A stretch of DNA of 64,000 bases. Origin: Sedimentitalea nanhaiensis DSM 24252. Its GTDB lineage: Bacteria > Pseudomonadota > Alphaproteobacteria > Rhodobacterales > Rhodobacteraceae. Under the pieces are notes generated by a model. The model did no database searches. It was given only the letters and a program-made list of their open reading frames with translations, and was not told the DNA's origin. The stretch is from positions 3,529,321 to 3,593,320 of the forward strand of contig NZ_KI421509.1 in the NCBI RefSeq assembly GCF_000473225.1. The letters run 5' to 3'. Position 1 is the stretch's first letter, and the number at the start of each line of letters is the position of its first letter. Of the stretch, positions 25,393 to 35,520 are shown one piece after another. A program made the translations under genes and the position numbers.

Positions 25393-25456
25393 CCCAAGAG
25401 AATATACGTTTTCCCACAAAAAACTGTTGCCACCCATGAATTCCCATGGCATCCCT
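25393..25456 (-). promoter_or_regulatory. Probable MraZ operator: 10-bp-phased CCCA/TGGG boxes
   Basis: CCCA begins at 25393, 25413, 25433 and 25443, and CCCT at 25453: all five are in the same 10-bp phase (on the minus strand TGGG boxes with 5-6 nt spacers). MraZ in other bacteria binds TGGGN direct repeats with 10-bp periodicity upstream of its own gene and represses the dcw cluster. The cluster ends where the dcw leader transcript would be expected to start (about 270 nt before mraZ). I cannot place the -35 and -10 boxes with confidence. Confidence 0.7.
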
Positions 25457-25665
25457 TGTTCATCGGATGAGGAAGACAGCAGGGGCACCAAACGACCCCG
25501 AACCAATAATAAGCAGGTTTCATACAGGCTTCGACTTCATCAGACCAAGAGATCCGGCGCGTGAGCGAGCAGACATCCCCCCAGGTGGCGCGCGCGACTG
25601 GACTTACCCGCACAGCGGGACGAGGGCGGCGGGTTGATCAGTGGCAGCGGATCAACCCGTCGTTT
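25457..25665 (+). ncRNA. upsM: UpsM-like sRNA in the dcw leader
   Basis: The 270 bp between the phased repeats and mraZ hold no credible gene but end in a strong intrinsic terminator at 25630-25665. In Rhodobacter sphaeroides the dcw cluster has an unusually long leader from which UpsM (upstream of mraZ, about 200 nt) is made by partial termination before mraZ. Position, size and terminator fit. The 5' end given here is an estimate; no sequence comparison was possible. Confidence 0.65.
25630..25665 (+). terminator. Intrinsic terminator 65 nt before mraZ
   Basis: Perfect 10-bp stem CGGGTTGATC/GATCAACCCG with a 10-nt loop, followed by TCGTTTTC. Sitting inside the dcw leader, it should end part of the transcripts and release the leader RNA. 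Confidence 0.8.
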
Positions 25666-25724
25666 TCACATTCAGGGGGCAGGATTTCGGACGCGGGGGC
25701 GCGCAAGAATAAGGGACGGGACAG

Positions 25725-26243
25725 TTGGGCCGCAGGTTCAGGGGCGAAAGCCAGCACAAGGTGGATGCAAAGGGCAGGGTGTCGATCCCGGCCTCTTTCC
25801 GCCGTGTACTGGAAGCCGGTGACCCGAACTGGAAATCCGGCGAAAGCCCCGAACTGGTGATCGTGTATGGCGATCACAGACGCACATACCTGGAATGTTA
25901 TACGATGGAGGCGATCGATGAGGTCGACGCCAAGATCGATGCATTGCCGCGGGGCTCGATGCAGCGAAAGATGTTGCAGCGCATGTTTCACGGACAATCC
26001 TTTCCCACCAATGTGGACGAAACCGGCCGGCTGGTTCTGCCGGCCAAGCTGCGCAGCAAGATCGGACTGGACGGCGAGGCGTTCTTTATCGCCGCCGGCG
26101 ATACCTTTCAGATCTGGAACCCGACAACCTACGAAGAAGAGGAGCTGGCCAAGGCCGAGGCCTGGCTGGACGAGTTGCCTGATGATTTCGATCCGCTTGT
26201 CTACCTGGATGGCGCCCAACCGGATGGCGCGGGCGAGGGCTGA
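25725..26243 (+). CDS. mraZ: Transcriptional regulator MraZ
   Basis: 172 aa with two SpoVT/AbrB-like halves ([15 protein letters not shown] at about 12-26 and [17 protein letters not shown] at about 96-112). The family forms ring-shaped oligomers that bind TGGG repeats and control the dcw operon. The start is TTG at 25725, with AAGGGACGGG about 5-14 nt upstream; no ATG or GTG gives the conserved beginning GRRFRGE. The C-terminal 30 residues are acidic. Followed by rsmH after 4 nt. A rare TTG start may help keep the repressor level low. Confidence 0.92.
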   Translation: MGRRFRGESQHKVDAKGRVSIPASFRRVLEAGDPNWKSGESPELVIVYGDHRRTYLECYTMEAIDEVDAKIDALPRGSMQRKMLQRMFHGQSFPTNVDETGRLVLPAKLRSKIGLDGEAFFIAAGDTFQIWNPTTYEEEELAKAEAWLDELPDDFDPLVYLDGAQPDGAGEG

Positions 26244-26247
26244 GACG

Positions 26248-27243
26248 ATGGCCGCTGCCCACCCCCCCAAAGATACCGAGTCCCATATTCCCGTTCTGCT
26301 GCGCCCGCTTCTGGCGGCGGTGGCACCGGTCGCGGGCACCTGGCTGGACGGCACCTTTGGCGCTGGCGGCTATACCCGCGCGCTGTTGCAGGCGGGGGCG
26401 GACAGGGTGATCGCGGTGGATCGCGACCCCCTGGCCTTTGAGATGGCGCGGGGCTGGGCGGGGCAATATGGCGACCGGCTGGTGATGCAGGAGGGCGTGT
26501 TTTCGCGTCTGGACAGCTATGCCAGCGAGCTGGATGGCGTGGTGCTGGACCTGGGCGTGTCGTCGATGCAGCTGGATCTGGCCGAGCGCGGATTTTCTTT
26601 CATGAAGGACGGGCCGCTGGACATGCGCATGTCCCAGACCGGTGAGTCGGCGGCGGATCTGGTCAATACGGCGGGCGAGAGCGTGCTGGCGGACATCCTG
26701 TTTCACTATGGCGAAGAACGCGCAAGCCGCCGCATTGCCCGCGCCATCCTGCGCGCCCGTGCCGAGGCGCCGATCACCACCACGTTGCAACTGGCGGGGA
26801 TCATCGAATCCTGCCTGCCGCGTCCCAAGCCGGGGCAATCGCACCCGGCCACCCGCAGTTTTCAGGCGTTGCGGATCGCGGTGAACGAGGAATATGACGA
26901 GCTGTTCAAGGGGCTGATGGCGGCAGAGCGGGCATTGAAGCCCGGTGGGCAACTGGCGGTTGTCACCTTTCATTCCATCGAGGACCGGATGGTCAAACGG
27001 TTCCTGACCGCGCGGGCCGGACAGGGCGGGCGGGCCAACCGCTATGCCCCGGAAACCCAACAGGACGCGCCGCAATTCATCGTCAGATCGCGCAAGGCGA
27101 TAGGCCCGGACGACGCGGAACTGGCGGACAACCCGCGATCACGGTCGGCCAAGCTGCGGGTTGCCGTCCGCACAGATGCACCGGCGGGGGCGATCGAGTC
27201 GTACTCTATCGGGATGCCGCGTCTCAGGGAGACCCGGACATGA
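26248..27243 (+). CDS. rsmH: 16S rRNA (cytosine(1402)-N(4))-methyltransferase
   Basis: 331 aa. [13 protein letters not shown] start, SAM-binding [49 protein letters not shown], and [17 protein letters not shown] are all classical RsmH/MraW motifs. It methylates the ribosomal P-site nucleotide C1402. The ATG at 26248 is 4 nt after the mraZ stop; the 3' end overlaps ftsL (ATGA). Confidence 0.97.
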   Translation: MAAAHPPKDTESHIPVLLRPLLAAVAPVAGTWLDGTFGAGGYTRALLQAGADRVIAVDRDPLAFEMARGWAGQYGDRLVMQEGVFSRLDSYASELDGVVLDLGVSSMQLDLAERGFSFMKDGPLDMRMSQTGESAADLVNTAGESVLADILFHYGEERASRRIARAILRARAEAPITTTLQLAGIIESCLPRPKPGQSHPATRSFQALRIAVNEEYDELFKGLMAAERALKPGGQLAVVTFHSIEDRMVKRFLTARAGQGGRANRYAPETQQDAPQFIVRSRKAIGPDDAELADNPRSRSAKLRVAVRTDAPAGAIESYSIGMPRLRETRT

Positions 27244-27590
27244 AAAGCATCGCTTATGTTCTGGCGGCGCTGGCGGTATTCGGTCTGGCCTTTTGGGCCT
27301 ATCGCGAAAATTACGCCACCCAGCGCGCCCTGTCCGAAACCCAGCGCCTGCAACTCCAGATCGGCAAGGCGCAGGTGCGCCTGTCGGTGCTGCGGGCGGA
27401 ATGGGCCTATCTCAACCGGCCGAACCGGCTGCGGGATCTGGCCGAGATCAATTTTGACCGGCTGGGTCTGTTGCCTCTGCGCCCGGATCAGTTCGGGCGG
27501 GTGGACGAAGTCAATTATCCGGTCGTCAATCTGTTGCCAATCACCAATCCGGTGGATGTGTCGACCATGGCAGAGGAGGATCCGCTGTGA
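27240..27590 (+). CDS. ftsL: Cell division protein FtsL
   Basis: 116 aa bitopic protein: short cytoplasmic tip, one membrane segment (about 4-21), then a predicted coiled coil (about 25-70, with [26 protein letters not shown] spacing of Leu). Role in the FtsQLB complex that activates FtsWI. Identified by size, topology and position between rsmH and ftsI, since the family has little sequence identity. The start overlaps the rsmH stop and the stop overlaps the ftsI GTG (GTGA). Confidence 0.88.
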   Translation: MKSIAYVLAALAVFGLAFWAYRENYATQRALSETQRLQLQIGKAQVRLSVLRAEWAYLNRPNRLRDLAEINFDRLGLLPLRPDQFGRVDEVNYPVVNLLPITNPVDVSTMAEEDPL

Positions 27591-29371
27591 TCCGCACACC
27601 GCTGCGCCCGCTGGCCCGCATCCTGTCGGCCCGCGCCAAGGGCGAAAATCCAGACGTCATCGAACGCGAGAATATCCGCCGCCGCCATGAGGACATGCGC
27701 GACCGCGCCCGCAGCCGCGCCGAAGGACGGTTGTTGGTGCTGGGGCTGTTCTTTTTCTGTGCTTTTGCTGTGGTGGGCGGGCGCATGGGGCTGTTGGCGA
27801 CCTCGGAAGCGGTCGAGCCGCGCGCCAGCGCGGGCGGCAGCGCCATTGCTACGCAACGTGCGGATATCGTGGATCGCAACGGTCGTATCCTGGCGACCAA
27901 TTTCGAAACCCATTCGCTGTATGCCCAGCCCCCAAATCTGATCGATCCCGCTGCGGCCGCGGCGGGGCTGGTGCGGATTTTTCCGGATCTGGACGAGGCA
28001 CGGCTGCTGAGGGATTTCAGCGGCAAGCGCAAATTTGTCTGGATCAAGAAGAAGATCAGCCCCGAGCAGAAACAGGCGGTGCACGATCTGGGCGATCCCG
28101 GCCTGCTGTTCGGCCCGCGCGAAATGCGTCTGTATCCCAACGGCACGCTGGCGGCGCATGTTCTGGGCGGTGCAAGTTTCGGCAAGGAAGGGGTGAACGC
28201 CGCCGAGGTGATTGGCGTTGCCGGGGTGGAAAAGCAGTTCGACGACTATCTGCGCGATCCCGCCAACGGGGCCAAACCGTTGCAATTGTCGCTGGATCTG
28301 ACAGTGCAGGCTGCCGCCGAGCGGGTGCTGTATGGCGGCATGAAGCTGATGAATGCCAAGGGCGCGACCTCGATTCTGATGGATGTGCAGACCGGCGAGG
28401 TGATCTCGGTTGTGTCGCTGCCGGATTTCGATCCCAACAAGCGTCCGCGTCCACCGACAAGCGGGGACGACCCATCGGACAGTCCGCTGTTCAATCGCGC
28501 GGTGCAGGGCGTGTACGAGTTGGGCTCTACTTTCAAGATATTTGCGGTGGCACAGGCGATGGATCTGGGGCTGGTGGGGCCGGAAACCATTGTCGACATC
28601 CGCGGCCCGCTGCGCTGGGGCAAGTTCCGGATCCGTGACTTTAAAAACTATGGTCCTGAACTGTCGGTGACCAAGATCATCGTGAAATCGAGCAACATCG
28701 GCACCGCCCGGCTGGCCCAGCAGATCGGCGTGAGCCGTCAGAGAGAGTTCATGACTGCGCTGGGAATGCTGGATTCGACCCCGTTCGAGATTGTCGAGGC
28801 CACGGGCGCGCAGCCGCTGTTGCCCAAGAACTGGTCCGAGCTGAGCGCGATGACGATTTCCTATGGTCACGGATTGTCGGTCAGCCCGATGCATCTGGCG
28901 GCGGCTTATGCCGCAATTGCCAATGGCGGATATTACGTCAAACCGACGATCCTGCGGCAGGAGGGTCCGCAATACGGCCCGCAGGTGATTTCATCGCAGG
29001 CGGCGGCGGCATCGCGGCGGATGCTGCGCCAGGTGGTGACAGACGGCACCGCCAGCTTTGGCGAGGTGCCGGGCTATGCGGTGGGGGGCAAGACCGGCAC
29101 GGCGGACAAGCCCAAACCGCGCGGCGGCTATTACGAAAACAAGGTGATCGCCACCTTTGCCAGCATGTTCCCGGCGCATGATCCGAAATATGTGCTGATC
29201 GTGACCCTGGACGAGCCATCCGAGAACTCGGGCAAGAAACCCCGCCGGACTGCCGGCTGGACGGCGGTTCCGGTGGCCGCCGAGATGATTGGCCGGATTG
29301 CGCCCTTGCTGGGGCTGCGACCGGACGTTGAACCCGGACAATTCGCTGGTATAACGCTGGCCTCGAACTGA
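27587..29371 (+). CDS. ftsI: Septal peptidoglycan transpeptidase (PBP3)
   Basis: 594 aa, class B penicillin-binding protein. Cytoplasmic Arg-rich N-terminus (1-48), one membrane segment (about 49-69), pedestal domain, then a transpeptidase domain with the active-site motifs STFK (Ser314, Lys317), SSN (368-370) and KTG (502-504). It cross-links septal murein with FtsW. The GTG start overlaps the ftsL stop. Spaced 15 bp from murE. Confidence 0.96.
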   Translation: MIRTPLRPLARILSARAKGENPDVIERENIRRRHEDMRDRARSRAEGRLLVLGLFFFCAFAVVGGRMGLLATSEAVEPRASAGGSAIATQRADIVDRNGRILATNFETHSLYAQPPNLIDPAAAAAGLVRIFPDLDEARLLRDFSGKRKFVWIKKKISPEQKQAVHDLGDPGLLFGPREMRLYPNGTLAAHVLGGASFGKEGVNAAEVIGVAGVEKQFDDYLRDPANGAKPLQLSLDLTVQAAAERVLYGGMKLMNAKGATSILMDVQTGEVISVVSLPDFDPNKRPRPPTSGDDPSDSPLFNRAVQGVYELGSTFKIFAVAQAMDLGLVGPETIVDIRGPLRWGKFRIRDFKNYGPELSVTKIIVKSSNIGTARLAQQIGVSRQREFMTALGMLDSTPFEIVEATGAQPLLPKNWSELSAMTISYGHGLSVSPMHLAAAYAAIANGGYYVKPTILRQEGPQYGPQVISSQAAAASRRMLRQVVTDGTASFGEVPGYAVGGKTGTADKPKPRGGYYENKVIATFASMFPAHDPKYVLIVTLDEPSENSGKKPRRTAGWTAVPVAAEMIGRIAPLLGLRPDVEPGQFAGITLASN

Positions 29372-29386
29372 GGCGGGGGCCGTCGG

Positions 29387-30880
29387 ATGAGCATTGCTGA
29401 AACACCTGCGGCCAAACCGCTGAGCCAGTTGGCGCTGAGTTCGCGCGGCGGGGCGGATCCAATAGTCACCGGGCTGGCCGTGGACAGCCGCGAGGTGCGC
29501 GAGGGCTTTCTGTTTGCCGCCCTGCCGGGCACTCGGGTACATGGCGGCGAGTTCATCCAATACGCGTTGCGGATGGGGGCGGCGGCGATTCTGACCGATG
29601 CAGAGGGCGCGCGCCTTGCCGAAACGGAACTGGCGGCGTCGGGGGCGGCGCTGGTGGTGGCCGAGGATCCGCGCCAGGCGCTGGCCTTTACCGCCGCACT
29701 TTGGTTTGGGGCACAGCCGGCAACGATGGCGGCGGTCACCGGCACCAATGGCAAGACCTCGGTGGCGACATTCCTGCGGCAGATCTGGATCGAGCTGGGA
29801 CATGCGGCGATCAATCTGGGCACCACCGGCGTCGAGGGAGCCTGGAGCGCGCCGCTGGCCCATACCACGCCCGAACCGATCACTTTGCATCGTGCCCTGG
29901 CGGCGGCGGCGGCGCAGGGAATCACCCATGCGGCGATGGAAGCGTCCAGTCACGGGCTGGAGCAGCGCCGTCTGGATGGGGTCAGTCTGAAAGCGGCCGG
30001 ATTTACCAATTTCACCCAGGACCATCTGGATTATCACGACACGTTTCAGGCGTATTTTGCCGCCAAGGCGGGGCTGTTTCGACGGGTATTGCCCGCCGAT
30101 GGGACGGCGGTGGTCAATCTGGACGATTCGCGCGGGGCCGAGATGCGCGCCATTGCGGCGGCCCGGGGCCAGCGGGTCATCACCGTCGGGCAGGGGGTCG
30201 GCGACATCAACCTGCTGAGCCAGCGGTTTGACGCCACCGGACAGGACCTGCGCTTTGGTCATGGCGAGCGGGTCTATCAGACCCGGCTGAACCTGATCGG
30301 CGGGTTTCAGGCGCAGAACGTGCTGATGGCCTGTGGGCTGGCCATCAGCTGTGGCGATGCGGCGGGGGACGTGTTCGATACGTTGGAGCGGCTGACCACC
30401 GTGCGCGGCCGGATGCAGCTGGCCGCGACACGGGCCAATGGCGCAACGGCGTTTGTCGATTATGCGCATACGCCGGATGCGGTCGCCACGGCACTGCGGG
30501 CATTGCGTCCGCATGTGATGGGACGTCTGATCGCCATTGTTGGCGCCGGGGGCGATCGCGACACCACGAAACGCCCGCTGATGGGCCGGGCAGCGGCGGA
30601 AAACGCCGATCTGCTGATCGTGACCGATGACAATCCGCGCAGCGAGGATCCGGCGGCGATTCGGGCCGCCGTGCTGGCCGGTGCGCCCGACGCGAGCGAG
30701 GTCGGCGACCGGGCCGAGGCGATCCTGCGCGGGGTCGATGCGCTGGGGCGGGGGGATGCGCTGCTGATCGCGGGCAAGGGCCATGAAACCGGGCAGATCG
30801 TCGGCGACGATATCCTGCCCTTTGACGATGTTGAACAGGCCAGCGTGGCTGTGGCCGCCCTGGATGGAGGAAGCGCATGA
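29387..30880 (+). CDS. murE: UDP-MurNAc-L-Ala-D-Glu:meso-diaminopimelate ligase
   Basis: 497 aa Mur ligase. N-terminal UDP-binding domain, ATP loop TGTNGKTS (118-125), carbamylated-lysine region, and the C-terminal DNPRSEDP motif that selects meso-diaminopimelate over lysine. It adds the third residue of the stem peptide in the cytoplasm. The stop overlaps the murF start (ATGA). Confidence 0.96.
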   Translation: MSIAETPAAKPLSQLALSSRGGADPIVTGLAVDSREVREGFLFAALPGTRVHGGEFIQYALRMGAAAILTDAEGARLAETELAASGAALVVAEDPRQALAFTAALWFGAQPATMAAVTGTNGKTSVATFLRQIWIELGHAAINLGTTGVEGAWSAPLAHTTPEPITLHRALAAAAAQGITHAAMEASSHGLEQRRLDGVSLKAAGFTNFTQDHLDYHDTFQAYFAAKAGLFRRVLPADGTAVVNLDDSRGAEMRAIAAARGQRVITVGQGVGDINLLSQRFDATGQDLRFGHGERVYQTRLNLIGGFQAQNVLMACGLAISCGDAAGDVFDTLERLTTVRGRMQLAATRANGATAFVDYAHTPDAVATALRALRPHVMGRLIAIVGAGGDRDTTKRPLMGRAAAENADLLIVTDDNPRSEDPAAIRAAVLAGAPDASEVGDRAEAILRGVDALGRGDALLIAGKGHETGQIVGDDILPFDDVEQASVAVAALDGGSA

Positions 30881-32301
30881 GTCTGTGGAGCGCCGCCGAA
30901 GCCGCCACCGCAACGGGTGGGCGGGCGCAGGGCGAGTGGACTGCAAGCGGAGTGTCCATCGACACCCGCACCCTGCAGCCGGGCGATTTGTTTGTGGCGC
31001 TCAAGGCCGAGCGCGACGCGCATGCTTTTGTGGCGCAGGCGCTGGCCAAGGGCGCGGCGGCTGCGCTGGTGTCGCATATTCCCGATGGCGTGGCGGAGGA
31101 TGCGCCGCTGTTGATCGCCGAGGACGTCCAGGCGGCGCTGGAAGCTCTGGGCCGGGCGGGGCGCGGGCGCAGCACGGCGCGGGTGGTGGCGGTGACCGGC
31201 AGCGTCGGCAAGACCTCGACCAAGGAAATGTTGGCGCGGATGCTGGGCGATCAGGGGGTGACCCACGCCAGCGTCGCCAGTTACAACAATCATTGGGGTG
31301 TGCCGCTGACCCTGGCGCGGATGCCGCGCGACACAGAGTTTGCGGTGATCGAGATTGGCATGAACCACCCCGGCGAGATCGCGCCGCTGGCCCGGATGGC
31401 GCGCCCGCATGTGGCGATGATCACCACGGTTGCGGCGGTGCATCTGGCCGCGTTCGACAGCGTCGACGACATTGCCCGCGAAAAGGCCGCGATCCTGCAG
31501 GGGCTGGAGCCGGGCGGTACGGCGGTGCTGAATGCCGATATCGAACAGGCCGCGATCCTGCGCGATGCAGCAGATGCAATCGGCGCAAATGTGGTGGATT
31601 TCGGATTCAGCGCACAGGGCTATCGTCTGCTGGATGTTGCGGTTCAGGGGGAAACGACAGTGGCCCGTGCCGAGGTTTGGGGCGAGCCGATACTGTTCAA
31701 GATCGCCACCGCCGGTCAGCATTTTGCGATGAACGGGCTGGGCGCGCTGGCCGCCTGTGCCGCGGTGCGGGCAGATCCGGCGTTGTCCGCGCTGGCGCTG
31801 GGGCGCTGGAGCCCCTATCAGGGGCGCGGCGTGCGTGAGACCATCACGCTGGATCCGTCCCTGAGCGATCAGCGGATGACTCTGCTGGATGACGCCTATA
31901 ACGCCAATCCCACCTCGATGGCGGCGGCGCTCGAGGTGCTGGCCGCCTCGGGCACGGGGGTGGGGCGGCGCATCGCAATTCTGGGCGACATGAAGGAAAT
32001 GGGTCCAAATGCGGAACGGTTCCATGCCGATCTGGCCGATCTGCCAGCGATGCAACGGATCGACCAGGTGCATTGCATCGGTCCGCTGATGCAGGCCCTC
32101 TATGCGGCGTTGCCGCAGGAAAAGCGCGGCAGCCATCATGACACCAGCGCCGCGATGGCCCGGACCTTGCGCAGGTGTCTGGCCCCCGGTGATGCGGTTC
32201 TGGTCAAGGGATCTCTGAGCATGAAACTGGGGCTGATCGTTGACGCCATCCGAAAAATGGGCCATGCGCAGCGCGATCTGGTGACACAAGATGACGAATA
32301 G
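30877..32301 (+). CDS. murF: UDP-MurNAc-tripeptide:D-Ala-D-Ala ligase
   Basis: 474 aa Mur ligase. ATP loop [13 protein letters not shown] at about residues 107-119, [10 protein letters not shown], and [18 protein letters not shown] are typical of MurF. It adds D-Ala-D-Ala, completing the UDP-MurNAc-pentapeptide that MraY uses next. The start overlaps murE; mraY follows after 11 bp. Confidence 0.96.
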   Translation: MSLWSAAEAATATGGRAQGEWTASGVSIDTRTLQPGDLFVALKAERDAHAFVAQALAKGAAAALVSHIPDGVAEDAPLLIAEDVQAALEALGRAGRGRSTARVVAVTGSVGKTSTKEMLARMLGDQGVTHASVASYNNHWGVPLTLARMPRDTEFAVIEIGMNHPGEIAPLARMARPHVAMITTVAAVHLAAFDSVDDIAREKAAILQGLEPGGTAVLNADIEQAAILRDAADAIGANVVDFGFSAQGYRLLDVAVQGETTVARAEVWGEPILFKIATAGQHFAMNGLGALAACAAVRADPALSALALGRWSPYQGRGVRETITLDPSLSDQRMTLLDDAYNANPTSMAAALEVLAASGTGVGRRIAILGDMKEMGPNAERFHADLADLPAMQRIDQVHCIGPLMQALYAALPQEKRGSHHDTSAAMARTLRRCLAPGDAVLVKGSLSMKLGLIVDAIRKMGHAQRDLVTQDDE

Positions 32302-32312
32302 GACCTGCTGAC

Positions 32313-33395
32313 ATGCTCTATTGGCTGACCGCGCTGTCGGACGGGGGCGATGTCTTTAACCTGTTCCGCTATATCACCTTCCGCGCGGGCGGGGCGTTTC
32401 TGACCGCGCTGGTGTTCGGGTTCGTCTTCGGCCGCCCCCTGATCAACGTGCTGCGCCGCCGGCAAGGCAAGGGTCAGCCGATCCGCGACGACGGCCCCGA
32501 GGGACATTTCGTCAAGGCGGGAACGCCGACCATGGGGGGCTTGCTGATTGTCGGGGCGCTGGTGACGGCGACATTGCTGTGGGCGCGGCTGGACAATCCG
32601 TTTGTCTGGCTGGTGCTGTTTGTCACCCTGTCCTTTGCTGTGATCGGGTTCGCGGATGACTATGCCAAGGTCAGCAAACAGAACACATCCGGGGTGCCGG
32701 GCAAGGTGCGGTTGCTGCTGGGGATCCTGATCGCGGCGATCGCCGCCTGGTGGGCGGCGCAATTTCACCCGGTCGAGTTGCAGGGCCGTCTGGCGTTGCC
32801 GGTGTTCAAGGATACTTTGGTCAATCTGGGCTATTTCTATATCCCGTTTTCGATCTGCGTCATTGTCGGGGCCGCAAATGCGGTCAACCTGACCGACGGG
32901 CTGGACGGGCTGGCGATCATGCCGGTGATGATCGCGGCCTCGACGCTGGGGGTTATCGCCTATGCGGTCGGGCGGGTCGACTTTACCGAATATCTGGACG
33001 TGCATTATGTGCCCGGAACCGGCGAAATCCTGATCTTTACCGCCGCGCTGTTTGGCGGCGGGCTGGGCTTTTTGTGGTATAACGCGCCGCCGGCGGCCGT
33101 GTTCATGGGCGATACCGGATCGCTGGCCCTGGGCGGTGCCCTGGGGGCCATTGCCATCGTCACCAAGCACGAACTGGTGCTGGCGATCGTCGGCGGTCTG
33201 TTTGTGGTCGAGGCGCTGAGTGTGATCATTCAGGTGCTCTATTTCAAGAAGACCGGCAAGCGCGTGTTCCTGATGGCCCCGATCCATCACCATTACGAGA
33301 AAAAAGGCTGGGCGGAACCGACCATCGTCATCCGCTTCTGGATCATCTCGCTAATTCTTGCGATGATCGGTCTGGCCACGCTCAAGGTTCGGTAA
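32313..33395 (+). CDS. mraY: Phospho-MurNAc-pentapeptide transferase (lipid I synthase)
   Basis: 360 aa with about ten membrane segments. Active-site motifs are complete: GFADDYAKV with the Asp pair, [14 protein letters not shown], and the C-terminal [11 protein letters not shown]. It transfers phospho-MurNAc-pentapeptide to undecaprenyl phosphate on the inner face of the membrane. Confidence 0.97.
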   Translation: MLYWLTALSDGGDVFNLFRYITFRAGGAFLTALVFGFVFGRPLINVLRRRQGKGQPIRDDGPEGHFVKAGTPTMGGLLIVGALVTATLLWARLDNPFVWLVLFVTLSFAVIGFADDYAKVSKQNTSGVPGKVRLLLGILIAAIAAWWAAQFHPVELQGRLALPVFKDTLVNLGYFYIPFSICVIVGAANAVNLTDGLDGLAIMPVMIAASTLGVIAYAVGRVDFTEYLDVHYVPGTGEILIFTAALFGGGLGFLWYNAPPAAVFMGDTGSLALGGALGAIAIVTKHELVLAIVGGLFVVEALSVIIQVLYFKKTGKRVFLMAPIHHHYEKKGWAEPTIVIRFWIISLILAMIGLATLKVR

Positions 33396-33452
33396 CGCGC
33401 GCCCCGTGTGCGCACTGGGTGCCGTCCCGAGGATTATGCGCCGGGGGCCGCG

Positions 33453-34028
33453 ATGTCACTTGAAACGATAATCCAGAATTTCGGTCTGCCGGGCGTTGTC
33501 GTCGGAACGGTAATCGAGGGCGATGCGATCGCCTTTTTGGGCGGGGTCATTGCCCATCGCGGGATCCTGTCGTTTCCGGGGGTGGTGTTGGCGGCGGCAC
33601 TTGGGGCGGCGCTGATCGATCTGGTGCTGTTTCTGGTCGGGCGTCATGCCGGTCAGCGACCGTTTGTGCAGCGGCAGTTGGCGCGCGGGCCGGTTCTGGC
33701 GCTGCGAGACCGGTTGGAGCGGTATCCGGTGCCGGCGATCCTGGGCTTTCGGTTCATCTATGGCATGAAATCCGCGGGTGCGATTCTGATCGGGACGACC
33801 CGGATCGGCTGGCTGCGGTTCGTACTGCTGGATGCGGTGGGTGTGCTGCTGTGGGCGCTGGTGCTTGTCGGGCTGGGCTATGGTGCCGGAACGGCGATTG
33901 CGGCTGCGTTCGGTCGCTTGAAGCTGCATTTGCACCTTGCAATTGCCGTGGCGATGTTTCTGGTTGCGGTGGCGGCATTGGGGCAGGTGCTGCATCGGCG
34001 GCGCAAACAGACGGGAGAGCGGCAATGA
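33453..34028 (+). CDS. DedA-like (SNARE-associated/VTT) membrane protein
   Basis: 191 aa from the ATG at 33453 (GGGGG upstream). Opens with a re-entrant-type hydrophobic region, [27 protein letters not shown], which carries the acidic residue typical of DedA proteins; [13 protein letters not shown] follows in the middle, then three C-terminal segments. DedA proteins include flippases that recycle undecaprenyl phosphate, the MraY substrate. Location between mraY and murD and an ATGA overlap with murD make a link to lipid-carrier recycling attractive, but this is inference. Confidence 0.85.
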   Translation: MSLETIIQNFGLPGVVVGTVIEGDAIAFLGGVIAHRGILSFPGVVLAAALGAALIDLVLFLVGRHAGQRPFVQRQLARGPVLALRDRLERYPVPAILGFRFIYGMKSAGAILIGTTRIGWLRFVLLDAVGVLLWALVLVGLGYGAGTAIAAAFGRLKLHLHLAIAVAMFLVAVAALGQVLHRRRKQTGERQ

Positions 34029-35425
34029 TCACTGTGGCGGGTGTGGCGGATCAAGACGTGGCGGTGCTGGGGCTGGGGCGTTCGGGGCTGAGTGCGGCGC
34101 GGGCGTTGCGCGCGGGCGGAGCGACGGCACTGTGCTGGGACGATAACCCGGCGGCGCGCGATGCGGCCGAGGCCGAGGGGTTCGCCTGTCGCGATCTGCA
34201 CGGGCCGGGGGCGTTTGACGATGTCGCGGCGCTGATCGTCAGCCCCGGCATCGCGCATCTCTATCCTGCGCCCAACCCGGTGGTCGCCGCAGCGCTGCGC
34301 GCCGGGGTGCCGGTGGACAACGACATCGGGCTGTTCTTTCGCTCGTTCGCGACCTCGGATTGGGAAAGTTTCGACACCACGCCGCGTGTGATCGCCATCA
34401 CCGGATCAAACGGCAAATCCACCACCTCGGCCTTGATCCATCACATCCTGACCGCGACGGGCAGGCCGACGCAGCTGGCAGGCAACATCGGCCGCGGCGT
34501 ATTGGATATCGATCCGGCGCGCGATGGCGAGGTGGTCGTTCTGGAACTGTCCAGCTATCAGACCGACCTGGCCCGGGCCCTGACGCCGGATATCGCGGTG
34601 TTTACCAACCTGTCGCCGGATCACCTGGACCGGCACGGGGGCATCGGCGGCTATTTCGCGGCCAAACGGCGGTTGTTTGCCGAAGGCGGGCCGGATCGCG
34701 CGGTAATCGGCGTGGATGAGGACGAAGGGCAGTATCTGGCCGGGCAGCTGGCCGAAGGGCCGACAGACGATCGGGTGATCCGGGTGTCGGTCACCCAAAA
34801 GCTGACCGGGCGGGGTTGGCAGGTTTTTGCGCGCAAGGGCTTTTTGTCGGAATATCGCAAGGGGCGACAGGCAGCGTCGATCGATCTGCGTCCGATGCGC
34901 GGGTTGCCCGGGGCGCATAATCACCAAAACGCCTGTGCCGCCTATGCGGCCTGTAGATCTCTGGGGCTGGCACCGCGGGTGATTGAGCAGGCGTTGCACA
35001 GCTATCCGGGCCTGCCGCATCGCAGCCAGATCATCGCCGAAGCGGGTGGCGTGACCTATGTGAACGACAGCAAGGCCACCAATGTCGACAGCGCTGCCAA
35101 GGCCCTGAGCGCGTTCAAGCGGATCCGCTGGATCTGTGGCGGATTGCAGAAGGACGGGGGGTTGGACATACTGCTGGGGGCGACCGGTGCAGTGGCCAAG
35201 GCCTATGTCATCGGACGCGAGGCCGCCGGGTTCGCGTTGCAGCTGGATGTCGAGACCGAGATCTGCACCACCATGGCCGAGGCGGTGGCGCGCGCGGTGG
35301 CCGAAGCCGAGCCGGGCGATACGGTGCTGTTGGCCCCGGCGGCGGCCAGTTTCGATCAATACGACAATTTCGAGCAGCGCGGCGATGATTTTGCCGCCCA
35401 GGTGCTGGGGCGGTTGGCCGGGTAG
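34025..35425 (+). CDS. murD: UDP-MurNAc-L-alanine:D-glutamate ligase
   Basis: 466 aa Mur ligase. N-terminal Rossmann-like [20 protein letters not shown] loop [22 protein letters not shown], and late [13 protein letters not shown]. It adds D-glutamate, the second residue of the stem peptide. The start overlaps the DedA-like gene (ATGA). The stop codon lies at the base of the first terminator hairpin that follows. Confidence 0.96.
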   Translation: MITVAGVADQDVAVLGLGRSGLSAARALRAGGATALCWDDNPAARDAAEAEGFACRDLHGPGAFDDVAALIVSPGIAHLYPAPNPVVAAALRAGVPVDNDIGLFFRSFATSDWESFDTTPRVIAITGSNGKSTTSALIHHILTATGRPTQLAGNIGRGVLDIDPARDGEVVVLELSSYQTDLARALTPDIAVFTNLSPDHLDRHGGIGGYFAAKRRLFAEGGPDRAVIGVDEDEGQYLAGQLAEGPTDDRVIRVSVTQKLTGRGWQVFARKGFLSEYRKGRQAASIDLRPMRGLPGAHNHQNACAAYAACRSLGLAPRVIEQALHSYPGLPHRSQIIAEAGGVTYVNDSKATNVDSAAKALSAFKRIRWICGGLQKDGGLDILLGATGAVAKAYVIGREAAGFALQLDVETEICTTMAEAVARAVAEAEPGDTVLLAPAAASFDQYDNFEQRGDDFAAQVLGRLAG

Positions 35426-35490
35426 GGGGCGCTGCCCCCTCCGGCGAAAATCGCAGATTTCCTCCGTTCACCCCCGGAGTATTTTTTTGC
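35424..35490 (+). terminator. Double-hairpin terminator of Rhodobacterales repeat type after murD
   Basis: First hairpin AGGGGGC-GCT-GCCCCCT (35424-35440), second hairpin CTCCG-TTCACCCC-CGGAG (35462-35479), then TATTTTTTTGC. The wording CCCCCGGAGTATTTTTTTGC is familiar to me as a common intergenic element in roseobacter genomes. It should end transcription coming from murD; on the other strand it lies downstream of the inverted flavoprotein gene. Confidence 0.8.
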
Positions 35491-35520
35491 AAGAGGAAAG
35501 GGGGCGGCGCGGCAGGCCGG

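Noticed and set aside
25457..25665. RNase P RNA upstream of mraZ
   Set aside because: The conserved RNase P core elements are absent; the position and terminator fit a leader sRNA better.
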